7,653 bases of DNA from M3007 sp038249605 (lineage in GTDB: Bacteria > Bacteroidota > Bacteroidia > Chitinophagales > Saprospiraceae), in contig JBBSDH010000208.1 of NCBI GenBank assembly GCA_038249605.1, positions 1 through 7,653 of the forward strand. The letters run 5' to 3'. Shown here one piece after another: positions 1 to 6,068 of the stretch. The notes beneath the pieces are model-generated. The model did not search any database, was not told the DNA's origin, and worked only from the letters and a program-made list of their open reading frames with translations. The position numbers and the translations under genes are program-made. The number at the start of each line of letters is the position of its first letter. The first letter of the stretch is position 1.

Positions 1-37
1 AGTCCCCCTGTCTTGTCGACTGAAAGGAGACACCCAA

Positions 38-706
38 CTAACCCGCCTTCTTTGCCTTTACCCTCAACGACAACAGCACCACGTCCTCGATAAGTTTGTC
101 CTTGGCTGCGCCGAGGGCGCCGGAGCGGAAATTGACGCCCCATTGGGTGCGGTTGATGAGGAACGACTGCGATTCAATGTTTATGTCGTCGCCTTTGAAG
201 GTCACTTTCACGGGGATGTTTACCGGATTGCTTTTGCCTTTGAGTGTGAGTTTACCGGATACGACGGCGTTGAAGGCGGGGTTGTTGCTGGGCAGTACTT
301 CTTTGAACGTGAATTCGCCGATGGGAAATTCTTTGACAGCGAAAAAGTCTGCCGATTGAAGGTGGTTTTCGAGTTCGGTTTTTTCTCCGTTGTCTTTCAT
401 ATTTACCACCGTGATGCTCTGCATATCCACGATGGCGTTCCCGTTGATGAGTTGGCCCTCGTTGGCCAGCAGGGAACCCTCGCGCACCGTTAGTGTGCCA
501 TTGTGCGGGTCGCCAATGGCTTTTTTGGCCGCCCAGTACACGGTGCCTTCGGTGATGCGGTAGGTGGTGGCACCTTCTCTGGATACCGGTTCAAGGCGCA
601 CGGTATCGGGCGTAGCTGAGTTGTTGTACTGGTTGGTTTTGGGATCGTTGCTGCAGGAAAAAAGCAGGAGGGAAAAGCCGACTGCGGCGAAAAAAAAGCG
701 GGTCAT
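38..706 (-). CDS. YceI-family lipoprotein
   Basis: A 222-residue protein. The N-terminus is a lipoprotein signal peptide: a short TR n-region, a hydrophobic stretch and the lipobox Leu-Phe-Ser-Cys with the lipidated Cys at residue 18. A Ser/Thr/Asn-rich linker follows, then a YceI-like domain from about residue 45 to 218. Recognisable YceI features are the HLxSxDFFxxxxFP block, the following GEFTF strand, the GKLTLKGxxxPVxIPV strand, and the ending INRTxWGxxFxSG...KDxxIxDxVxLxLxVxA. YceI proteins have a lipocalin-like beta barrel that binds polyisoprenoid-type lipids; the exact role here is unknown. The reading frame stays open upstream to position 793, but the start at 706 is preferred because it gives a proper signal peptide and lies about 30 nt downstream of a Bacteroidota promoter. 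Likely anchored in a membrane facing the periplasm. The gene is divergent from the next one and appears monocistronic on its 5' side. Confidence 0.9.
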   Translation of the reverse strand: MTRFFFAAVGFSLLLFSCSNDPKTNQYNNSATPDTVRLEPVSREGATTYRITEGTVYWAAKKAIGDPHNGTLTVREGSLLANEGQLINGNAIVDMQSITVVNMKDNGEKTELENHLQSADFFAVKEFPIGEFTFKEVLPSNNPAFNAVVSGKLTLKGKSNPVNIPVKVTFKGDDINIESQSFLINRTQWGVNFRSGALGAAKDKLIEDVVLLSLRVKAKKAG

Positions 707-741
707 ATGCAGTTGTGGTAGTTCTTGAAAATGAAGCGAGG

Positions 742-769
742 CAAAGGTACGTTCCCGGAAGCAAGGCAA
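742..769 (-). promoter_or_regulatory. Bacteroidota-type promoter for the YceI gene
   Basis: On the minus strand, TTG (769-767), a 17-nt spacer and TACCTTTG (749-742) fit the Bacteroidota sigma-A consensus TTG-N17-20-TAnnTTTG. Transcription would begin near 735, about 30 nt before the ATG at 706. This supports the short start, because the open frame from 793 would begin upstream of the promoter. Assigned by motif match only. Confidence 0.6.
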
Positions 770-813
770 GAGAATAGGCGGTGGATAAAACATTCGTTGC
801 CTACGGACTTAAC

Positions 814-843
814 TTAAAAGAAACAAAGCTGGCAGCATATTTG
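814..843 (+). promoter_or_regulatory. Weak promoter candidate for the 887 lipoprotein gene
   Basis: TTA (814-816), a 19-nt spacer and CATATTTG (836-843) resemble TTG-N19-TAnnTTTG with one deviation in each box. Spacing is good, and the position would give a 5' leader of roughly 35-40 nt. The 794-886 gap between the divergent genes holds nothing else I recognise. Low confidence because both boxes are imperfect. Confidence 0.3.
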
Positions 844-886
844 CCGGTAATGCGTTATTGAATGGAACACAGTCACCAAACCGCAC

Positions 887-1681
887 ATGCGAGCCAATTT
901 CTTCCTGACACTTATCCTGCTTTCCCTTGTCGCCTGCACCCGCTACGACGTTGAAGAACCCGACATCATTGTATCGGTGGCGCCCGAGTTCATCTTCGAT
1001 TTGTACGAACAACGCGAAGTCCAGGGCGGTTCGCCGCAATTTGGTTTGTGGATGGAAAGCATGGCGAAATACGGTTGTCCGGGATACAGCATCCGTACAC
1101 AAACGGCGTTTACAAACAACCATTTGTCGGTACAAATCCTTGCCGTAGAAAAACCTGCGATCTGTGTCGGCGACTCCAGTCCGGCGCGCCAATTTGTTCC
1201 GCTGGGCGACTTTGTGGAAGGCTCTTACACCATCACCATCACCTTGGGCGAAGCTCAAGCATTGGTAAGCGAGGGTACATTGCTGGTGGGCAACGGAACA
1301 TACGAGATGACCATGGGCGAAACACGGGGATTTGATTTGCAAAACCGTGTGATGCGTTCATTGCCAGCCAAAAGCCTTTGGGGATACGTTTTAACGCCTT
1401 TGGAAGCCCAAACACCGCCGGCCAACCAATTCCTCACCGATTTGAAAACGTTGACCGAAGAACCGGCGCTTGAACCTGGTTTTTACGGGTACTTTACGGT
1501 AAGTGGCGCTGGACAGTATTTTTTCCACCGCAGCATAGCTCCTACATCAGGACAACATGTACCGTTCCTGCGCAGCCTCACGGCTTCCGATAATGCGTTG
1601 CTGGGTCTTTTACAAGGCTACCGAGCCAATGTGGACCAACCTCTGGCCATCCGTTGCTGGAGTAGCGAAGGACCGTATTGA
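887..1681 (+). CDS. Predicted lipoprotein of unknown function
   Basis: A 264-residue protein that I do not recognise. It starts with a clear type II signal peptide: RANFF, a Leu-rich core and the lipobox Leu-Val-Ala-Cys with Cys at residue 17. The mature part has no further hydrophobic segment, so it is probably a membrane-anchored protein outside the cytoplasm. It looks beta-rich, with alternating strands such as GSYTITITLG near residues 112-121. After the lipidated Cys there are only three cysteines, at 64, 93 and 257; the first two could form a disulfide. The N-terminal signal, normal composition and lack of internal stops over 264 codons make it a believable gene. The TGA stop is formed by the first bases of the palindrome at 1679-1831, so the frame ends exactly where the repeat begins. 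It is divergent from the YceI gene and convergent with DUF4290, so neighbours give no operon clue. Confidence 0.8.
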   Translation: MRANFFLTLILLSLVACTRYDVEEPDIIVSVAPEFIFDLYEQREVQGGSPQFGLWMESMAKYGCPGYSIRTQTAFTNNHLSVQILAVEKPAICVGDSSPARQFVPLGDFVEGSYTITITLGEAQALVSEGTLLVGNGTYEMTMGETRGFDLQNRVMRSLPAKSLWGYVLTPLEAQTPPANQFLTDLKTLTEEPALEPGFYGYFTVSGAGQYFFHRSIAPTSGQHVPFLRSLTASDNALLGLLQGYRANVDQPLAIRCWSSEGPY

Positions 1682-1831
1682 CCAGGATTTTCGAGATTTA
1701 CAGATTGGGATTTTGGTGGATTCGGGGATTTGGACGATTGGATGGGATTGGATTCCATCCAATCCAATCCAATCGTCCAAATCCCTCAGTCCATCAAAAT
1801 CCCAATCTCAAAATCCACCAAATCCTGGTCA
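1679..1831. repeat. 153-bp GGATT-rich palindrome between convergent genes
   Basis: Two 75-nt arms (1679-1753 and 1757-1831) are reverse complements at 64 of 75 positions with no gaps, around a 3-nt loop (1754-1756). The outer 12 bp are perfect (TGACCAGGATTT on each side). Other perfect blocks include AGATTGGGATTTTG and, near the centre, GGGATTTGGACGATTGGAT. The arms are built from GATT or GGATT units spaced about 5-10 nt. The first three bases on each side are TGA and serve as the stop codons of the genes at 887-1681 and 1829-2533. Either transcript would end in a very long hairpin, which could terminate or protect the RNA, although no T-tract follows it. There is no coding capacity. It resembles the GGATT-rich palindromes I recall as dispersed in Bacteroidota genomes, but I cannot confirm the family. 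Confidence 0.9.
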
Positions 1832-2533
1832 CTTCTTGCGTTTGCGGAAATTGCCGTAATTCTTTTTGTAATTCTGCTGGTTTTTGCCGCCGCCGTTTTG
1901 CTTGTTGCGCTGGCGTTGTTGTTGTTGCAGGCGCATCATTTCCTTATCGCGTTTGTTGGCGCTGATGGACAGCAGGTCGAGCGAGCTGTGGCCTTCGTGC
2001 AATTCAAGTTTGCCTTCCGACAAAATTTCGAGGTCGTCTTTCACCACGTCGTCGCTCACGTAGTGCTCCTTATTCCAGGTCTTGTAGGCCAGTTTCATGT
2101 AGGAAGCGATCACTTCCACAAAACCTTCCTTTTTCGAGCCCTCGGGCATTTCGATGGCTTTGGCGATCAGCGCTTGCACCCCGCGGCCGTAGTGACGGAA
2201 TTTTTTGGTGGTGGGTGGGTATTCGACCGAAAGTATTTTGGGTTTTTCTTCTTCTCGCACAATCAGGATACCTGTGGGTGGCGTCACGTCGAGGTCGAAA
2301 CCGGCGATGGCGAAAGCGTGGTTCCAAAGTTTTTCGCGGTAATCCTCCAGGTTGCGGTTGCCCACCGGATTGATGAGCTGCATCATGTGTATGATGGACT
2401 CCACCGTTTTTTGCCGCTTGTAACGATCTTCGATGGTTTTGGCAAACACCAGCATGCCTTGGATAACGCGGCCGTATTCCGGATAACGGATGACTTCGCG
2501 TTCGGTGTTGTAGGATATATCTAATTGATTCAT
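1829..2533 (-). CDS. DUF4290 family protein
   Basis: A 234-residue soluble protein matching DUF4290, a Bacteroidota-restricted family of unknown function. Typical features are the N-terminal YNTxRExxxxPEYGRxIQ block (about residues 8-25), a helical stretch with IxDRxxR and a Met/Asn-Pro segment (about 35-58), and a KLWxHxxxxxxFxLDV block (about 68-83). The conserved-looking core ends near residue 200. The C-terminal 32 residues form a strongly basic tail rich in Gln, Asn, Gly and Lys, ending in RKRKK. Such tails often bind nucleic acid, which is inference here. There is no signal peptide or membrane segment, so it is likely cytoplasmic. It lies 76 nt downstream of glmS in the same direction, with an inverted repeat in the gap, so co-transcription with glmS is possible but could be attenuated. 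Its TGA stop is the outer end of the 153-bp palindrome. Confidence 0.85.
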   Translation of the reverse strand: MNQLDISYNTEREVIRYPEYGRVIQGMLVFAKTIEDRYKRQKTVESIIHMMQLINPVGNRNLEDYREKLWNHAFAIAGFDLDVTPPTGILIVREEEKPKILSVEYPPTTKKFRHYGRGVQALIAKAIEMPEGSKKEGFVEVIASYMKLAYKTWNKEHYVSDDVVKDDLEILSEGKLELHEGHSSLDLLSISANKRDKEMMRLQQQQRQRNKQNGGGKNQQNYKKNYGNFRKRKK

Positions 2534-2540
2534 AATAATT

Positions 2541-2611
2541 GAGTTTGGAGTTCGGAGTTCAAAGTTTGGAGCAAGGTGCCCTTTAAACTTTAAACTTCAA
2601 ACTTTAAACTT
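2541..2611. repeat. Inverted repeat with 31-nt arms between glmS and DUF4290
   Basis: The left arm (2541-2571) and right arm (2581-2611) pair at 23 of 31 positions around a 9-nt loop (2572-2580). All eight differences are transitions, so many become G-U wobbles in RNA. Each arm is a run of AGTTT-type units (AGTTTGGAG or AAGTTTAAAG). The right arm overlaps the first two bases, in minus-strand reading order, of the glmS stop codon TAA at 2612-2610. It fills most of the 76-nt gap before DUF4290. In a minus-strand transcript it would fold between the two genes and could partly terminate, stabilise or process the RNA. It is probably a dispersed intergenic repeat. Confidence 0.75.
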
Positions 2612-4451
2612 ATTCAACGGTGACTGATTTTGCAAGATTGCGCGGCTGGTCTACGTTGCATCCGCGAAGGACGGCCATATGGTAGGCCAGCAATTGCATG
2701 GGCACGACGGAGAGCAGCGGCGTGAGTGGTTCTTCGGTTTCGGGTATTTCAATGCTGTAGTCGGCGAGGCCTTTGATGGTTTCATCGCCTTCGGTAACAA
2801 CGGCGATCACGACACCTTTGCGGGCTTTCACTTCCTGGATGTTGGAAGCAATTTTGTCGTAGGCGCTGCGGTTGGTTGCTATCACAAACACGGGCATGTT
2901 TTCGTCGATGAGGGCGATCGGACCGTGCTTCATTTCGGCGGCCGGATATCCTTCGGCATGAATGTAGCTGATTTCCTTGAGTTTCAATGCGCCTTCGAGG
3001 GCTACCGGGAAATTGTAGCCGCGACCGAGGTAAAGCGCATTGGTGGCGTGCTGAAATTCGCCGGCAATGTAGCGCACCTGGTCGTGGCAGTTTTGCAGCA
3101 GGCGTTCTACTTTATCTGGGATAAGCGCCAGTTCCTGCACCAGTTTCTGGTATTGCGATTTGGGCAAAAATCCACGTTCGTAACCCAGGATAAGGGCCAT
3201 CATGGTGAGCATGGTAACCTGACCGGTAAAGGCCTTGGTGGAGGCCACGCCAATTTCGGGTCCTACGTGGATGTACGAGCCGCTGTGGGTGAGTCGTGCG
3301 ATGGACGAGCCCACCACGTTCACAATGCCGTAGGTGAGGGCGCCACGTTCTTTCGCAAGTTCGAGGGCGGCGAACGTATCGGCTGTTTCACCCGACTGGG
3401 AGATGGCGAGGATCACGTCGTTGTCGCGCACCACCGGGTTGCGGTAGCGGAACTCAGAAGCGTATTCTACTTCTACCGGCAGGCGTGCAAGATCTTCGAA
3501 AAGGTATTCGGCGATCATACCTGCATGCCAGGAAGTACCGCAACCCAGAATGATCATGCGTTGGGCATTGATCATGCGCATTTTGTATTCTTCCATGCCT
3601 CCGAGGCGTACCCAGCCTTCTTCGGGGTTCATGCGGCCGCGCATGCATTCGGCGATGGTGGTAGGTTGCTCAAAAATTTCCTTGAGCATGAAGTAGTCAT
3701 ACCCGCCTTTTTCCAGTTGCTCTATTTCGAGTTCAATTTGGTGGGTGGTGGGCGTCATAAGCTCATTGCGGAGCGTCTTGATCGTGAGTCCGCTGTCGCG
3801 GGTCATTGTCGCCACTTCTTCATCGTTGAGGTACACCACGTTTTTGGTGTGTTCCACGATGGGCGTTGCGTCGGAGGCCACGAGGAATTCGCCTATGCCT
3901 ATACCGATCACGAGCGGGCTCGATTTGCGGGCGGCGACGAGTTTGTTGGGGTCCTGGCGGTCCATCACCACGATGGCATAAGCGCCGTGCACCTGGGTAA
4001 GTGCCTGACGAACGGCCTCTTCGATGGGCAGGTTGCCGCGTATTTGCACCTCTTCGATGAGGTGAACAAGCACTTCGGTATCGGTTTCGCTTTGGAAAGT
4101 ATGTCCGTGTTTTTGCAGGGCACTTTTCAAAACGGCGTAGTTTTCAATGATGCCATTGTGGATCAGCACCAGGCGTTTGTTGCCGCTGAGGTGCGGGTGG
4201 GCGTTGATGTCGTCGGGTTTGCCGTGGGTAGCCCAACGGGTATGGCCCATTCCGACTTGGCCATCGGTATCTTTATCCCGGGCATAGGCCACGAGTTCGG
4301 CCACTTTGCCTTTCTTTTTGTAAACGTTGAGGTCGCCGTTTTGAAGGGCCACACCAGCGCTGTCGTAGCCGCGGTATTCGAGGCGTTCGAGGCCTTTGAT
4401 GAGTATGGGATAGGCTTTTTGTGAGCCGATGTAAGCAACAATTCCGCACAT
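2610..4451 (-). CDS. glmS: Glutamine--fructose-6-phosphate aminotransferase (isomerizing)
   Basis: A 613-residue full-length GlmS. It makes glucosamine-6-phosphate from fructose-6-phosphate and glutamine, the first committed step to UDP-GlcNAc for peptidoglycan and lipopolysaccharide, in the cytoplasm. The N-terminal Ntn glutaminase domain has the nucleophile Cys2 after Met removal, the EYRGYDSAG block (about 25-33), GHTRWATHG with Arg72, and HNGIIENY with Asn99-Gly100. Two SIS sugar-phosphate isomerase domains follow. The first has CGTSWHAG near 303 and SQSGETADT; the second has ALKLKEISYIHAEG near 485-500 and AEMKHGP. The C-terminus DQPRNLAKSVTVE carries the conserved active-site lysine (Lys608). 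All expected catalytic positions are present. The ATG at 4451 lies 23 nt after the DUF4270 stop, so the two genes are probably co-transcribed from the promoter near 5915-5944. The 23-nt leader leaves no room for a glmS ribozyme. Confidence 0.98.
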   Translation of the reverse strand: MCGIVAYIGSQKAYPILIKGLERLEYRGYDSAGVALQNGDLNVYKKKGKVAELVAYARDKDTDGQVGMGHTRWATHGKPDDINAHPHLSGNKRLVLIHNGIIENYAVLKSALQKHGHTFQSETDTEVLVHLIEEVQIRGNLPIEEAVRQALTQVHGAYAIVVMDRQDPNKLVAARKSSPLVIGIGIGEFLVASDATPIVEHTKNVVYLNDEEVATMTRDSGLTIKTLRNELMTPTTHQIELEIEQLEKGGYDYFMLKEIFEQPTTIAECMRGRMNPEEGWVRLGGMEEYKMRMINAQRMIILGCGTSWHAGMIAEYLFEDLARLPVEVEYASEFRYRNPVVRDNDVILAISQSGETADTFAALELAKERGALTYGIVNVVGSSIARLTHSGSYIHVGPEIGVASTKAFTGQVTMLTMMALILGYERGFLPKSQYQKLVQELALIPDKVERLLQNCHDQVRYIAGEFQHATNALYLGRGYNFPVALEGALKLKEISYIHAEGYPAAEMKHGPIALIDENMPVFVIATNRSAYDKIASNIQEVKARKGVVIAVVTEGDETIKGLADYSIEIPETEEPLTPLLSVVPMQLLAYHMAVLRGCNVDQPRNLAKSVTVE

Positions 4452-4474
4452 AACTCAGGGGTGGTGTTGAAATG

Positions 4475-5845
4475 TTATTTGATGCGGGTGTATTTCAGGT
4501 TCAATTTGGCTGGGTAACTCATGCTTGTGGGTCCGTGCAAGATGGATCGCATGGCCGACTGGCTTTGAGGGTAAACGTTGATGTAAAAGTATTTGGCGCC
4601 TTCGTTTGTAGGCGAGGCGTCAATCATTTTTTGAAAATGGGAGGTAAGTATCAGGTGGTAACGATCTACGGTGACTCCGTTTTCACCATCTTCTTTCGTC
4701 GGCCTGCCGCCGAAACGATCGAAACCGCTGATTGCGGAAACGGCGATGGAATAAAAAACATCGGAGATGAGTACGTTGACGGAATCGCCCTGACTTTCGG
4801 TTATGAGCAATTGGGAGGCAGGTGTTAGTGTCGGATTGTCGCTGTCAAGGGATTCAACGGTGAGCGTAAGTTCAGCTTTGTTCACTGCGATGTCTTCCAG
4901 CAAATGTGCGTAGGGCACTTCCACCTTGAGTTTCAACCCGGCCATGCCCTGTAGGTAGAGGCGGTCGGAAACCAACTGACCAATCATGGGTTCTACTGCC
5001 GAGCCGGCGTATTGGTGGGTTTGGTTGGTAAATTTATTGCAACTGCTGCCTTGGAAGATGTAGTCAAACCTTGCATAAACAGTAGAATCGGACTGAAAGT
5101 TGTAATGCAGGCGAACAAAGCTAAAATTGTCGTCGTTCAGATCGAACGCCAGCATGGCGCCTGGCATGCTGTTGTTGGTCACAGCGATTTTGATGCCTTT
5201 CAGTGCCTCCCAGAAGGACGTATCGGTGCTGTATCTGGCGCTGTCGATGTTGAGCAACTCCTGTGCGAAGGCACTGGTGAGGGGAATTTTCAAAAAAGCG
5301 GCCCTCGCGGATGTGCTGTCGTTGGGGTTGATGCGTGCCGCCGTGCGCGGGCGTGGCAGAAAATTAAGCAGGGCACCAATTTCTTCGCCGGCAGGCAAAT
5401 TATCATTGGAGTAATAATTTTCGTCCCAGCGCAATTGTTCGGTGAGCCGGTAAACGCGAAGGTCCTGGGGTTGCATGGTATCGCCGTACACGCCCGGCAC
5501 ATCGTAGCGGAGGTACAGGAAAGCGGAGTCGATGGTAGCACTTTCGTCGAAGCCAGGTGCAAAATTGCCTGTTTGAAAAAGGGCATTGATTTCAGCCGAC
5601 GACATCCCAAAAAAGGGATCGTTGAGTTGTCCTGCCAAAAAATAATTGGCGGTGGAGGTCAGGTCTGAGGTCAGAGCACTGTCTTCGCGCACGAGGGTAA
5701 AGCGCAGGGTAAATGTATCCTGGAAGTCGAAATCCGCAATCTGATCTTCCAGCAGATCGGCGCCGAAAGGTGTGGGTTCGGCGCACGAGGTCCAGAAAGC
5801 CAACGCTAGCAACAGCGCAGCGATTACCGGCAAGGGTTGTTTCAT
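4475..5845 (-). CDS. DUF4270 family lipoprotein
   Basis: A 456-residue predicted lipoprotein. The N-terminus KQPLPVIAALLLALAFWTSC is a type II signal peptide with Cys21 as the likely lipidated residue; Trp at the -3 position is unusual for a lipobox. The mature protein is beta-rich, without further membrane segments, and matches DUF4270, a Bacteroidota family of unknown function. Typical marks are PxPFGADLL just after the Cys, the GQLNDPFFGxxxAEI block (about residues 72-85), and the ATIDSAFLYLRYD strand. The frame stays open to a TTG at 5944, but that TTG is the -33 box of the promoter. ATG at 5869 is an alternative start that would add eight residues; 5845 is preferred because it leaves a short charged n-region. 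In this phylum DUF4270 genes often sit between a GT5-like gene and glmS, as here, which hints at an envelope or glycan role but does not prove one. Confidence 0.87.
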   Translation of the reverse strand: MKQPLPVIAALLLALAFWTSCAEPTPFGADLLEDQIADFDFQDTFTLRFTLVREDSALTSDLTSTANYFLAGQLNDPFFGMSSAEINALFQTGNFAPGFDESATIDSAFLYLRYDVPGVYGDTMQPQDLRVYRLTEQLRWDENYYSNDNLPAGEEIGALLNFLPRPRTAARINPNDSTSARAAFLKIPLTSAFAQELLNIDSARYSTDTSFWEALKGIKIAVTNNSMPGAMLAFDLNDDNFSFVRLHYNFQSDSTVYARFDYIFQGSSCNKFTNQTHQYAGSAVEPMIGQLVSDRLYLQGMAGLKLKVEVPYAHLLEDIAVNKAELTLTVESLDSDNPTLTPASQLLITESQGDSVNVLISDVFYSIAVSAISGFDRFGGRPTKEDGENGVTVDRYHLILTSHFQKMIDASPTNEGAKYFYINVYPQSQSAMRSILHGPTSMSYPAKLNLKYTRIK

Positions 5846-5914
5846 TGAATGGTGTTTATCATGCTTCATAAGCCTTGTACAAAAGGTAGGTTGTGAGAGG
5901 CAAACGGCGAGCGA

Positions 5915-5944
5915 CAAAGTTAATTGTCTTTCTACGTTTTGCAA
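5915..5944 (-). promoter_or_regulatory. Bacteroidota-type promoter for DUF4270-glmS
   Basis: On the minus strand, TTG (5944-5942), a 19-nt spacer and TAACTTTG (5922-5915) match the Bacteroidota consensus TTG-N19-TAnnTTTG exactly. The start point would be near 5908, leaving a leader of about 60 nt to the ATG at 5845. The promoter lies downstream of the terminator at 5995-6040, so DUF4270 and glmS form a unit separate from the GT5-like gene. Confidence 0.7.
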
Positions 5945-5994
5945 TATCCTCTATGGTACAGCAACAGGCCACGGGGTTGCCTCGTTTGCCCGGT

Positions 5995-6040
5995 AAAACC
6001 GACACGCCACTGCCGCAGCAAATGCGGGCAAAGGCGTGTC
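5995..6040 (-). terminator. Intrinsic terminator after the GT5-like gene
   Basis: In minus-strand RNA, GACACGCC (6040-6033) pairs with GGCGTGTC (6008-6001), giving a perfect 8-bp outer stem. Inside it, TGC-CGCA and TGCG-GCA form a second stem with one bulged C and a TTTGC loop. GGTTTT follows directly at 6000-5995. It lies 29 nt past the TAA/TGA-side end of the gene at 6069. The T-tract is short, but the GC-rich stem is strong. Confidence 0.75.
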
Positions 6041-6068
6041 AGTTAACTCCAATAGCAAGGCTGTTTGT

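Noticed and set aside
809..1342. Minus-strand open frame opposite the unknown lipoprotein gene
   Set aside because: The plus-strand frame has a clear lipoprotein signal and a longer reading frame; the antisense product resembles nothing and lacks a plausible start context.
1736..1776. Short GGATT/AATCC repeats that might suggest a CRISPR array or microsatellite
   Set aside because: Units are about 5 nt and there are no spacers; the repeats are the centre of the palindrome.
1730..2524. Plus-strand open frame of 264 codons running from the palindrome across DUF4290
   Set aside because: It begins inside the palindrome and is otherwise antisense to DUF4290, which has clear family motifs.
2679..4424. 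Long open frame of 581 codons on the plus strand opposite glmS
   Set aside because: It is fully antisense to an intact, motif-complete glmS. Its His/Phe/Val-rich composition is what reverse reading of GC-biased codons gives, and it has no recognisable domain.
4452..4474. Possible glmS ribozyme or riboswitch upstream of glmS
   Set aside because: Only 23 nt separate glmS from DUF4270, and the glmS ribozyme is known from Gram-positive lineages; no matching structure is visible.
5961..5980. Small inverted repeat GCAAC...GTTGC near the DUF4270 promoter
   Set aside because: A 5-bp stem with a 10-nt loop is expected by chance and has no T-tract or clear operator position.
5945..6068. Remnant of a glycogen synthase C-terminal domain after a frameshift
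   Set aside because: This short gap holds a terminator hairpin and promoter sequence, with no coding similarity, and DUF4270 follows directly. The short GT5 form is therefore the native gene.
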